From: Paenibacillus_Z sp042653205
GTDB lineage: Bacteria; Bacillota; Bacilli; Paenibacillales; Paenibacillaceae
Length of the DNA stretch: 64,000 nt
Reading direction: 5' to 3'
Assembly (NCBI RefSeq): GCF_042653205.1
Contig: NZ_JBHSHY010000001.1
Span: 558,001 to 622,000 of the forward strand
The translations under genes were made by a program, and so were the position numbers. Of this stretch, positions 35,089-43,266 are shown piece after piece. The notes beneath the pieces were generated by a model. That model was not told the origin of the DNA and searched no databases. It worked only from the letters and a program-made list of their open reading frames with translations. Numbering within the stretch: position 1 is the first letter of the stretch; each line of letters opens with the position of its first letter.

Positions 35089-36278
35089 TGCGCGCGGCTA
35101 ACCACGGATGGAGAAGAGCGATGACGATGCTCTTGCTGCTAACGGCGATCCCCCTGCTCGGCGGCTGTTGGGACCGGATCGAGATGAACGATGTCGCGTT
35201 CTTCATGGCCTCGTCGCTCGACAAAACCCAAGACGGCCGCATCCACGTGTCGATTCAGGTGCCCATTCCGTCCACGGGCGGACCGACCTCTGGCGCGCTC
35301 GGCAAAACGTACTACGTTCTCTCCGCTTCCGGCACGAATATTTACGATGTCGAACGGAAGTGCCAGCAGCAGCTGTCCCGTAAATTTTTTAAAGGGCACC
35401 GCCGGGTGGTCTTCATCGGCGAACGCTTCGCCCAGACGGGCATCAAGGACATTCTGGATTATTATTCACGGGATCCCGGCACGCGGCTGCGCACGTACCT
35501 CGTAGTGGCGAAAGGCAGGCAGGCGGCGGCGTTTCTCTCGACGGATCATCCGTTCGAGCGCATTCCCTCCGAAGAAGTGCGGGAGCTCGAGCGCACCGAG
35601 GTCGGCACGGCGGTCACGTTCCGGGATTATCTGATCGACCAGGAGCGGGACGGAATCGTGCCGGTACTCGGCGCCGTCGAAATTCAGCCTCCTCCGCCGT
35701 CGATGGAATCGAAGGAAGCGGAGTCGTCGAGACAAGCCGTCTTCCGTCTGTCATCGACGGCCGTCATGAAAAACTATCGCTTGGCCGGGTACTTGAATGA
35801 CATCGAGACGAGGAGTCTCAGGTGGGTCAAAGGCGAAATCAAGCATGAATACTTGGCCGAAGACATTCCGGAGGCTGGAGGGAGCGTCGGCGTCGTCTTG
35901 AACAAAGCAGGGAAAAGCGTCAAAACGATCGTCAAAAACGGCAAAGCGACGATCCGCGTCGAGCTGAAGGGAGAGGGCTTGCTGCATGAAGCGACGGTCA
36001 AGGGCGCAATCAATCAGGCCGAAACCATGGACATGATCGAACGCTCGCTGAATAAACGGATTGCGGAGCAAACCCTTCGGACGATCAAGAAAGCGCAGAC
36101 GGAGTGGAAAGCCGATATCTTCGGCTTTGGTCTGGCGGTGCATCAATATCACTACGGAACGTGGAAGACGGTACGCCGGGAGTGGGATACGATCTTTTCG
36201 CAAGCGGATGTCAGCGTCTCCGCCAGCATTCACCTGAGAAGAGCCGGCATGATCGGCGCTTCGCTCGCCGCCGAATGA
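35088..36278 (+). CDS. Ger(x)C-family germination lipoprotein (C subunit)
   Basis: 396 residues from an ATG overlapping the gerA-like stop as TAATG (35086-35090), with AAAGGA upstream. The lipoprotein signal LLLLTAIPLLGGCWDR gives lipidated Cys27 and the family hallmark GCWDR. Further family features are YDVERKCQQQLSRKFFKGH, VVFIGERFAQTGIKDILDYY and, at the end, ADIFGFGLAVHQYHYGTW followed by VSVSASIHLRRAGMIG. C subunits sit on the outer face of the spore inner membrane with the A and B subunits. The frame is intact even though the A-subunit gene is broken. Confidence 0.92.
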   Translation: MRAANHGWRRAMTMLLLLTAIPLLGGCWDRIEMNDVAFFMASSLDKTQDGRIHVSIQVPIPSTGGPTSGALGKTYYVLSASGTNIYDVERKCQQQLSRKFFKGHRRVVFIGERFAQTGIKDILDYYSRDPGTRLRTYLVVAKGRQAAAFLSTDHPFERIPSEEVRELERTEVGTAVTFRDYLIDQERDGIVPVLGAVEIQPPPPSMESKEAESSRQAVFRLSSTAVMKNYRLAGYLNDIETRSLRWVKGEIKHEYLAEDIPEAGGSVGVVLNKAGKSVKTIVKNGKATIRVELKGEGLLHEATVKGAINQAETMDMIERSLNKRIAEQTLRTIKKAQTEWKADIFGFGLAVHQYHYGTWKTVRREWDTIFSQADVSVSASIHLRRAGMIGASLAAE

Positions 36279-36487
36279 TCCAGCCGATCCTCTACGTTCT
36301 GTTCGTTGGAGTTCTGTTCGGAGTGCAGTGGAAGCTGATGAAGAAGTCGGTGCAGACACGGGATTACGTGACGGTCGTGCTTCTATTCGCGCTATGCGCG
36401 GCGGTCGGGGTAAGCCTCGCGTTGGGCCTGCAGCTTACGAGCCCTACGATGCTCCTGCAGCAGTGGTTGTCTTCCTTGGTGAAGTGA
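36275..36487 (+). CDS. Small two-span membrane protein in the germination operon
   Basis: 70 residues. Its ATG overlaps the GerC stop as ATGA (36275-36278), a strong sign of translational coupling. Two hydrophobic segments (ILYVLFVGVLFGVQWKLM, near 4-22, and VTVVLLFALCAAVGVSLALGL, near 32-52) flank a short charged loop. The position resembles the GerD-independent small D-type subunits found in some Bacillus receptor operons (e.g. the tiny GerUD-like proteins), but I cannot assign it to a family by sequence. It lies between the C and B subunit genes and is probably expressed with them in the forespore. Confidence 0.7.
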   Translation: MIQPILYVLFVGVLFGVQWKLMKKSVQTRDYVTVVLLFALCAAVGVSLALGLQLTSPTMLLQQWLSSLVK

Positions 36488-36511
36488 TCGTCTCACGAAA
36501 GGGATGTGCCC

Positions 36512-37609
36512 ATGAAAAGTTACGGAACCAATCGGCGGATCTCCTCGACGGAGCTATGGACGCTGATGTACGTCTTCATGATAGCAAGCTCGATGTCGCT
36601 GCCCATCGGGTACACCACCGGGCACGATTCGTGGATATCCGCCGTCATCGGCGCCTTGCTCGGGTTAGGCATCGCCTGGATTTACGCGGCGCTAAGCGGG
36701 ACGTTCCCGGAGCAGTCCATCGTTCATATCGCTCAGGCGCTGCTCGGAACCTGGGCGGGGAAAGCAATCGGGCTTCTATACGCGGGCTACGGGTTTCAGC
36801 TAGGTGCCTACGTGCTGCGCAATTTCGAAGACCTCACGGTCACCGTACTGCTGCCTCGCACCCCGAGCTTTGTCATCAGTTTCATCATGATCGCGATCTC
36901 GGCTTGGGCCGCGTATAAAGGAATCGAAGTGATTTGCCGGTGCGCGCTGATTATCTTGATCTTCGTCGCGCTTCAAAGCGTGATCTTCATCGTGCTGTTG
37001 ATCCCGGATATGGATCCGGGCTTCCTCCTGCCCGTTCTCGAAGGCGGCTGGCAGCCCATCCTCGACGGCGCCGCGCAGATCGCGACGTTCCCGCTGGGCG
37101 AAACGGTATTGTTCGTCATGATCATCCCGTTCGTGAACCGAGGCGAGCGGATCCGGAAGACCGTCCTCTCGGCCGTAGGCGTATCCGGCGTTTTGCTGAT
37201 TACGTCCCATCTCTTCAATATCATGGTGCTCGGCGAGCTCGCGAGCAAACAAGTCTTCCCTTCCTACACGTCCGCGATGTATATCTCCGTCGGCGATTTT
37301 TTCGAGCGCATCGAACCGATCGTGTTTACCGTGTGGGTGTTCGGCGAATTCACCAAGCTGACCGTATGCCTATTTGCCGCTGCCTTGGCGCTGGCGCAGA
37401 CGCTGGGGAGCCGGGATTATCGCATGTACGTCGTGCCGCTCGCGCTGGCGCTGCTGGAGCTGTCGCTCTTTCTCCATCCCAGCCAGCTCGATGTCATCGA
37501 ATTCCAGCAGCATGTGTGGCCTTGGTTCTCGGTACCGTTCCAAGTCGTCATTCCGTTCGTGCTGCTCGTCTGCGCCCTGGTGAGACGCCGCTATCGCCGG
37601 CTATCTTAA
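36512..37609 (+). CDS. GerB-family endospore germination permease (B subunit)
   Basis: About 365 residues from the ATG at 36512 (AAAGGGATG, 7-nt spacing; a GTG two codons earlier is possible). It shows the APC-superfamily layout with about ten membrane spans and the family-typical start ISSTELWTLMYVFMIASSMSL, VLEGGWQPILDGAAQIATFP and FVNRGERIRK. B subunits are thought to bind the germinant and form part of the channel. Gene order here is A (broken), C, small membrane protein, B. The gene ends 46 nt before the convergent ankyrin gene. Confidence 0.92.
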   Translation: MKSYGTNRRISSTELWTLMYVFMIASSMSLPIGYTTGHDSWISAVIGALLGLGIAWIYAALSGTFPEQSIVHIAQALLGTWAGKAIGLLYAGYGFQLGAYVLRNFEDLTVTVLLPRTPSFVISFIMIAISAWAAYKGIEVICRCALIILIFVALQSVIFIVLLIPDMDPGFLLPVLEGGWQPILDGAAQIATFPLGETVLFVMIIPFVNRGERIRKTVLSAVGVSGVLLITSHLFNIMVLGELASKQVFPSYTSAMYISVGDFFERIEPIVFTVWVFGEFTKLTVCLFAAALALAQTLGSRDYRMYVVPLALALLELSLFLHPSQLDVIEFQQHVWPWFSVPFQVVIPFVLLVCALVRRRYRRLS

Positions 37610-37655
37610 ACACGCCGTTCCTCTCAACGCTCGACCATCTTCGGGATGCAGCATC

Positions 37656-38714
37656 CTATTCGTCCAATGAAGCTAGCACCGGGATGGAATCGCGATTGCA
37701 CCAGCTGGGCGCATCCTTGAAGAGCAGCGCGTATTCCAAGGCAGTGACCGCTTCAAATACCCGGTCAGCGAGCTCGTCCCATCCGTCTCTCGGATGGCGG
37801 ATCGTGGCCCGGACCGCAGGGTCGGCTCCGCGGGCGAGCAGGAATCTCGTCCTTTCGTCGGTCGGCGACAGGACGGCTGCAGCCGCGTGGAATAGCGGCG
37901 TATGACCCTCGCATCCGTCGGCGTCGATTGCGGCCCGGGCGTTGACGTCCGCGCCGCGTTCGATCAGCCATTCCGCGATGTCAAACTCGTCATATTCCAT
38001 CGCCAGGTGAAGCAGCGTCGTGCCTTCGATGGGCGCTAGCGTCATGGCCGTACTGAACCCAAGCTCCGGCCGATAGATGTCCTCCGCTTGGAAGCGCCGC
38101 CGAACGAGATCCGGATCGTTGCGCAAGTGCTTCTCCAGTAAATCCAAGCGTCCGCGATGGAAAGCCATCAAGGGCGTATCCTCGAGCGGTACGCCGGCGT
38201 TGGAGAGCACTTCGAGGCAGGCGTGTTTGCTGCGGGTATTACGGGCATACGCGCCTAGGATGAACCCGAGCGGAGAATGAATGTCTCCTTGGCTTGTACG
38301 GTGCTTGACGTTCGGATCCGCGCCCAGATCGATCATCAGTTGGATGCCCTCCGGATTCAGAGCTTCGCAAGCCGCGAGGATAACGGGCCCATAATCGATC
38401 GCGGTCTCGGAATACAATCCGTTCGGATTCGCGCCTATCATGACTAGGTACTCGGAGACCTCTCGATGAGCTCGCATCGAAGCGCGGGATAGCGCTTGCT
38501 GCACATCTGTAGGGCCGTAGGGAACAAGCGCCTTGACCATGTCCAGGTGATTGCCTTGCGCCGCCAAGCTAAGCGCCGCCCCGCCATCCACTCCGGGTAA
38601 AGACGCATGCAATAGTTCCGGGCTTTGCGCAAGGATGGCCCGTACGGCTCCAATGTCATTCTCGTGAATCGCTTCGATCCAACGATCCTTCTGCTCCCCT
38701 GCGTTGATCTTCAT
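37656..38714 (-). CDS. Ankyrin-repeat protein
   Basis: 352 residues with GGAGGGAATTC before the ATG at 38714. At least six ankyrin units are visible, e.g. GAALSLAAQGNHLDMVKALV, PVILAACEALNPEGIQLMID followed by LGADPN, GTTLLHLAMEYDEFDIAEWL followed by IERGADVNARA, and GHTPLFHAAAAVL followed by FLLARGADPAVRA. There is no signal peptide or membrane span, so it is cytoplasmic and probably binds protein. A C-terminal capping region lacks repeats. It is a single-gene unit convergent with the germination operon. No partner can be named. Confidence 0.88.
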   Translation of the reverse strand: MKINAGEQKDRWIEAIHENDIGAVRAILAQSPELLHASLPGVDGGAALSLAAQGNHLDMVKALVPYGPTDVQQALSRASMRAHREVSEYLVMIGANPNGLYSETAIDYGPVILAACEALNPEGIQLMIDLGADPNVKHRTSQGDIHSPLGFILGAYARNTRSKHACLEVLSNAGVPLEDTPLMAFHRGRLDLLEKHLRNDPDLVRRRFQAEDIYRPELGFSTAMTLAPIEGTTLLHLAMEYDEFDIAEWLIERGADVNARAAIDADGCEGHTPLFHAAAAVLSPTDERTRFLLARGADPAVRATIRHPRDGWDELADRVFEAVTALEYALLFKDAPSWCNRDSIPVLASLDE

Positions 38715-38825
38715 GAATTCCCTCCTACACGTTGAGTGTCCGAGCGTCTTTAGTGGAACGCCGGACGGCCGATTGTTCCGAAGACGGCTCCCGAAGTGTC
38801 ATGATCGAACTTTCATTCCCGTGGG

Positions 38826-39413
38826 TTATGTTTCCGAGAGCAATTCACGGTAATTATTCTTCATGTACCGGTAACCGGAATAGGCTGTCAAACCTGCTGC
38901 CAGCATTATAATGGTCAGGTCAACCGGAAAAGCTGTGAAATACGAGAATGGGAAATTCCCTATTAACACGGCGGTAATTCCGGTCACCTGGAGTATTAAC
39001 TTTAATTTGCCGTGTCGATCCGCCGCAAGCGCCGTTCCCTTGGCCGCTGCCAATACGCGAATACCCGATACCATAAACTCGCGGCCGATGATGACAATTG
39101 CGATTCAAGATGGGATCAGTTGTTGCTGAACCATCACGAGTAAAGCAGCCGACACAAGCAGCTTATCTGCGAGCGGATCCAACAGCTTCCCCAAATTGGT
39201 GATTTGATTATATTTACGGGCGATATAACCATCTAGCTTGTCCGTCGCGGATGCAAGTACAAAAATGCCGACCGCCCAATACAACCCATCACGGTTGAGG
39301 TAATTCAAAACCCCGATTCGCTCTGCTATCGAGGCCGGATAATGTTGGAGCGTGAAGAGAAAAATCGGAATCATGCCAATTCTTACAATTGTTATTTTAT
39401 TCGCGAGGTTCAA
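38826..39413 (-). pseudogene. pgsA: Phosphatidylglycerophosphate synthase-like gene with in-frame TGA
   Basis: The frame starts at a TTG (39413, or 39431) and gives LNLANKITIVRIGMIPIFLF, typical of PgsA. The CDP-alcohol phosphotransferase motif DKLDGYIARKYNQITNLGKL plus LDPLADKL follows. At 39105-39107 a TGA interrupts the frame; translation continues in the same frame as IAIVIIGREFMVSGIRVLAA and RHGKLKLILQ to a stop at 38826. PgsA proteins usually have Trp at this point (PSWIA), so this looks like a TGG-to-TGA change. Read through, the protein would be about 195 residues, normal for PgsA, which makes the acidic-phospholipid precursor. The gene is AT-richer than its surroundings. An intact copy would be expected elsewhere. 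Confidence 0.82.
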
Positions 39414-39677
39414 ATGATCATCACCATCCAAGCCTAATTTGTTCTTTAGATTTCCATACTACCACATTTATACAGTGGATATGCTATAAATTGGAACTAG
39501 ATCCGGCAGCCGCTCTATGGCCTTGATAAGTTTTAGAGTTGACATGGCAACACTTCTAACTAGACCGCTAATTGATATCATTCGTATTGTTTTAGCAGGT
39601 TAATTACTGATCTTACAAGACTAGTTTATCCTTGACCTTCCGTGAGAAAGCCGCGTTCTCGTACCCGGTTAGTGCCG

Positions 39678-41243
39678 CTATACACGAAGGGTTGTGATGT
39701 ACTGTTGCCATAATAACGCAAGATGTATCCGAGACTCGGTGCTTCGTTCCGAATAAAAACATTGACCCTCACGAAATTCAGGTACGGGTTGGTAAAAGAT
39801 TCCCGTTAATCGCTGGAGTGCTTCGCATCTGGCACCGAACGTCGATACTCGCTGCAGTATTGCATCATTCATTAATCCTGAAACCAGGGGCTCAATGAAG
39901 AACGGATGTTCGATTCTTGAGGCTAACTTGATGGCACAATAGGAAAGATCAAGATCGGAATCCTTAAAAAGTTCAGCGATATGGCCTAATAAATGCTCCC
40001 AAATATCAGCTCTATTATTCAACGCAAACAAAGCAGCCATTTTGACATAACAGGACGGATCTCGAAGTAAATCTTCCATTTCCCCCCTAGTAATAAAAGT
40101 TGAATCTGCCATTGCACATATAGCCGCAGCCCGGACCTTGGTAGAGTTTGAATGAAACATCATTTGTTTTACTTCGTCCGAAGATTTGTGATGCTTCGCA
40201 TGAATAATTGAAACGAGATGCAATTCATCCGTCATAATTGGCTCCAAATCATCTCGTCGATTATCGATTGCTGCATCGGCCGAATAACTCACCGCAGCAC
40301 CGACTTGAATAAGCCCCGCCTCGCTTCCGTACCACTCATTTTTATAGATTGCCGTCTCAAACATTGCTGTTTTAACCTGACTTGCCATCCATTCCGAATG
40401 TGCTTCCCAAATACACGCTGCGCAACCGAGGATGATTGGGGCAGCAAATGAAGTGCCTTCCGTTCTGGCATAGCCCTCTGGAAGGTTATCATATGGCGCG
40501 GTATCATGATCTCTGTACTCATCGATTGATTGAAATGGCATTGGCAGAACAATATTTTCAGCCGGGGCTAAAATCTCAGGTATTCGTTTCCCATCAAAGG
40601 TAATGCCTTTACATCCATGGTATTGAAGTATCTGATTTCCTTCATGAGGCACGATAACACCGCCAACCGCTAATACTGATGGGGAAGAGGCGGGACCGTT
40701 ACATGTCAGCTCTCTCGTATTACCTGAAGCAACAACGACGAGCAATCCCTCCTTGGCTAGTTGTTCGCATTTCATCCGAATCGGGTCGATTTGCCAAGGC
40801 AGGAGCCCGGTATCTCTCGTAGAAGCTACCGTTAAAACAACCCCGCGAATACCGAATTTCCTCCAATTCTCCCTAATCCAGCTTAAAGCCGCAGTACATT
40901 TAGTTTCAATGTCCTCAACCGTATTAAAGCCCCCCGTCTGAAGTAAATATAATTCAGCATCGGGCGCAGCACCGGAATAATAACCCGAAGACAACGAACC
41001 GGAACCTGCGGCTGCGGCTGCGGTCATCAGTCCGTGGCTGCTTCTCCAAGGAGTCTCGCTTGCTCGAAATAATTCAGGCTTTACATCCACCGACATCATA
41101 TCCACTAGATAGACAAGTCTTCGATCGTTTGTCGTTATATCCGGATGAGGCGGAAAGTAACCATCGACCACTGCAATAGAGACATTATTCCCTGTAAGAT
41201 TAGACGGAATATGAAGGAAATTTCGAACAGATGGCCATTCCAT
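39678..41243 (-). CDS. Intracellular subtilisin-like (S8) serine protease with C-terminal helical repeats
   Basis: 521 residues with GAGGAGATGAGATT before the ATG at 41243. The S8 triad is visible: Asp27 in IAVVDGYF, His70 in SSHGLMTA and Ser265 in GTSFAAPII; oxyanion Asn is in VVVASGNTREL. There is no signal peptide or propeptide, so the enzyme is probably cytoplasmic. Residues about 320-470 look like HEAT-type helical repeats (VRAAAICAMADS, VKMAALFALNNRADIWEHLL), which usually bind protein. The gene is AT-richer than the window average and stands alone. Proteases joined to repeat domains occur in regulated proteolysis and in some defence modules, but no partner gene is present, so function stays open. 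Confidence 0.85.
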   Translation of the reverse strand: MEWPSVRNFLHIPSNLTGNNVSIAVVDGYFPPHPDITTNDRRLVYLVDMMSVDVKPELFRASETPWRSSHGLMTAAAAAGSGSLSSGYYSGAAPDAELYLLQTGGFNTVEDIETKCTAALSWIRENWRKFGIRGVVLTVASTRDTGLLPWQIDPIRMKCEQLAKEGLLVVVASGNTRELTCNGPASSPSVLAVGGVIVPHEGNQILQYHGCKGITFDGKRIPEILAPAENIVLPMPFQSIDEYRDHDTAPYDNLPEGYARTEGTSFAAPIILGCAACIWEAHSEWMASQVKTAMFETAIYKNEWYGSEAGLIQVGAAVSYSADAAIDNRRDDLEPIMTDELHLVSIIHAKHHKSSDEVKQMMFHSNSTKVRAAAICAMADSTFITRGEMEDLLRDPSCYVKMAALFALNNRADIWEHLLGHIAELFKDSDLDLSYCAIKLASRIEHPFFIEPLVSGLMNDAILQRVSTFGARCEALQRLTGIFYQPVPEFREGQCFYSERSTESRIHLALLWQQYITTLRV

Positions 41244-41284
41244 AATCTCATCTCCTCACGTTGAATATTTACTTTCAACTCCAG

Positions 41285-41497
41285 GACGCTCCTTAAGGAA
41301 GCAAAGATAAACAATCACGCGCATTGGTAATGAGCCTGCCCCTATTTGACGCTCGGAGCGATCCGTTCGTTGCGCCGATTGAACCGTCGGCCGAATAACA
41401 GCGCTCTTTCCTAGTCGGCAAGCGGGTAATTTCCCCGCCTCCAGCTATTATTTCTCGGGTAATCGCAGAGTTCGACGGTTCCTTTAAGGAAATCACA
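41285..41497. repeat. Possible small element bounded by similar palindromes
   Basis: The 343-bp gap between the protease gene and the DUF4185 gene contains a roughly 210-bp stretch with a matching motif at each end: GACGCTCCTTAAGGAAGC at the left and GACGGTTCCTTTAAGGAA at the right. Both hold a TTCCTTAAGGAA-like palindrome. A 67-codon open frame on the minus strand (41293-41496) fills the stretch but has only a GTG start and no ribosome site, so I do not call it a gene. The whole may be a decayed or MITE-like element. Confidence 0.3.
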
Positions 41498-41537
41498 ATA
41501 TTTCGCGAATCGGTAAGCTTCTTGTCGGTTTTTCATA

Positions 41538-41574
41538 CAAAACCCCCGCTCGGGCGAATGGCCCGGCGGGGGTT
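41538..41574 (-). terminator. Terminator of the second sugar locus
   Basis: AACCCCCGC pairs with GCGGGGGTT, with an inner CGGGC/GCCCG extension, followed on the minus strand by a short T-run. It lies 12 nt after the DUF4185 stop codon. Confidence 0.8.
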
Positions 41575-41586
41575 AGAGGAACCGTG

Positions 41587-43203
41587 TTACGCGTACGGAT
41601 GCACGCTGGCCTCTTCTGGAGCGGGGACCAGTCCGAGGCGCGGATCGGCCAGGTCCAGCTTGTACATCAGCTGATTGTAGTTGTACCGCGGCGTCGGCGG
41701 ATGATCGGTGTACGTGTTGGTATACGTCGCCTCGAAATAGATCGTCCGTCCGCCGTCCTTGGCGAAGACGGCATGCTGCGCCGGATTGTAGAACGTGTAG
41801 TTGTCATGCGTCACGATCTTCGCCGCCTTCGTCCACGGCCCTTGCGGCGACGGCGCCGCGGCGACCCAGAGCTCGCCGAGCAGCGACGTCCTGCCGAACT
41901 TCTGCTGCGTGATCATGACGTATTGCTTCAGGTAGTCGTTCCATTCGACCGAGCCCTGGGCAAGCTGGATTTCTTCGCCGTCGGCCGCGCTCTTCAGCTG
42001 GTAATATTGCGGATCGCCGCTCTTGATCAAGCCGAGCCCGATCAGCTCCTTCTCCTGCTCCTGCGAGATCATCGGCGTGTTCTTCTTCCAGCCCCAGATC
42101 AACCGGCCGTCCGCGTCGCGGTCAAGCTTCGTATTGGCGCCGTCGTATTGGGCGCCGGGAGCCAGGCACGTGAACGATTCCCACTGTGTGTAATCCAGAA
42201 CCGCGCTCAGCTTCGACTCCACCCGCAGGTTCGGGAATTGATGCTCGGTGAACACCCAGTAGCCCTTGCCGTTCTCCTCATAGTACGCCGACTGACCGTT
42301 CTCGCCGGCGTGGCGCCAATCGTTCTGATCCTTGGCCGGGAAGTCCGCGACCGGTTCGAACTGCTGCGTCTTGTCATTGAACATCAGAATGCCGTAGGCC
42401 CGCGTCTCGGGCGCATGGGTGCTGTAAGGGGCCAGCAGCCGCTCCTTGCCTTTGTCGTCCTTGACCGTCATGAGCCCGAATATCCAGGCGATGCCGGCAC
42501 CGTCCGGCAGCGGCGGCACGAGGCTCTTGACCGAGCCGTCCGCATTGGCGATGTACGCGAGATCGACGCCGGCATCCGGGTCGAGTCCGCCTTTGCCCGG
42601 CAGTTTGGACGTCGCGCCCGTCACGCGGAAATTACCGAGCGGATAGCCGGGCCGGTCCGTATCGCCCCAGAACCAGTACAGCCGGCCGTTATACGCGATC
42701 GTCTGAACGGAATCCTGGCCCATGACCTGGCCGTTCAGCAGCGGCTCCTTGATCGGCGTCGGCAGGCCGAGCAGTGTGCTGTCCCGGTAGATGCCCTCGC
42801 CGGTGACGCGATACAACCGCTCGGCGACGTTGAGCCGCGTCATCTGCAGCGTCACGCTTCCGCCGGGCTTCACGTCGACGGCCGTGCCGTTGTAGCCGAA
42901 GCCGTCCTTCGGATACGCATACCCGTCGCTCGAGAGGTGGAAAAAGACTTTTGCGTTCATCAGCCCCGGCTCGTCGAACGCGACGACGCCGGCGCTGTCC
43001 GTGTAGAACGAAATGCTGTTCGTCGTTCTCAGCTCGACGAGCGGAATTCCCCTGCCCGTCTCCGCGTCCACGACCTTGATCATGAACGGCGCGTTCTTAA
43101 CCGGCGCCGGCTTCGCCAAGGACATTCCCGGCATCATCATCGACACGAGCAGCACCAACGCTATCACCCCTGCCAACTTGCCTCTTGCCGTGTTCATCAT
43201 CAT
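41587..43203 (-). CDS. Secreted DUF4185-type protein, possible carbohydrate-active enzyme
   Basis: About 538 residues. GGGAGG stands just before three consecutive in-frame ATGs (43203, 43200, 43197), so the exact start is uncertain by two codons. A signal peptide (VIALVLLVSMMMPGMSLA) is followed by a carboxypeptidase-regulatory-like domain (about 45-125: IKVVDAETGRGIPLVELRTT). The remainder is a five-bladed-propeller-like DUF4185 domain (GQDSVQTIAYNGRLYWFWGD; RLIWGWKKNTPMISQEQ; WNDYLKQYVMITQQKFGRTS). Such folds resemble GH32/GH43/GH117-type hydrolases. It is the last gene of the ABC sugar locus, where a hydrolase is often found, so an enzymatic role on the imported glycan is plausible but unproven. 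Confidence 0.8.
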   Translation of the reverse strand: MMMNTARGKLAGVIALVLLVSMMMPGMSLAKPAPVKNAPFMIKVVDAETGRGIPLVELRTTNSISFYTDSAGVVAFDEPGLMNAKVFFHLSSDGYAYPKDGFGYNGTAVDVKPGGSVTLQMTRLNVAERLYRVTGEGIYRDSTLLGLPTPIKEPLLNGQVMGQDSVQTIAYNGRLYWFWGDTDRPGYPLGNFRVTGATSKLPGKGGLDPDAGVDLAYIANADGSVKSLVPPLPDGAGIAWIFGLMTVKDDKGKERLLAPYSTHAPETRAYGILMFNDKTQQFEPVADFPAKDQNDWRHAGENGQSAYYEENGKGYWVFTEHQFPNLRVESKLSAVLDYTQWESFTCLAPGAQYDGANTKLDRDADGRLIWGWKKNTPMISQEQEKELIGLGLIKSGDPQYYQLKSAADGEEIQLAQGSVEWNDYLKQYVMITQQKFGRTSLLGELWVAAAPSPQGPWTKAAKIVTHDNYTFYNPAQHAVFAKDGGRTIYFEATYTNTYTDHPPTPRYNYNQLMYKLDLADPRLGLVPAPEEASVHPYA

Positions 43204-43266
43204 AACCTCCCGATTCTCCATTAATCGCACGCGGCAATCGCGAGCGAGCCTTGCGCTGACCCTGGC

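Noticed and set aside
39105..39107. Selenocysteine at the pgsA TGA
   Set aside because: The position normally holds Trp in a membrane protein, no SECIS-like hairpin was seen just downstream, and PgsA is not a known selenoprotein.
41293..41496. 67-codon minus-strand open frame between the protease and DUF4185 genes
   Set aside because: It has a GTG start without a ribosome site and no hydrophobic or domain pattern; treated as part of a possible repeat element instead.
41584..43224. 546-codon plus-strand open frame opposite the DUF4185 gene
   Set aside because: It mirrors the real minus-strand gene almost end to end, is Arg/Val-rich and resembles no family.
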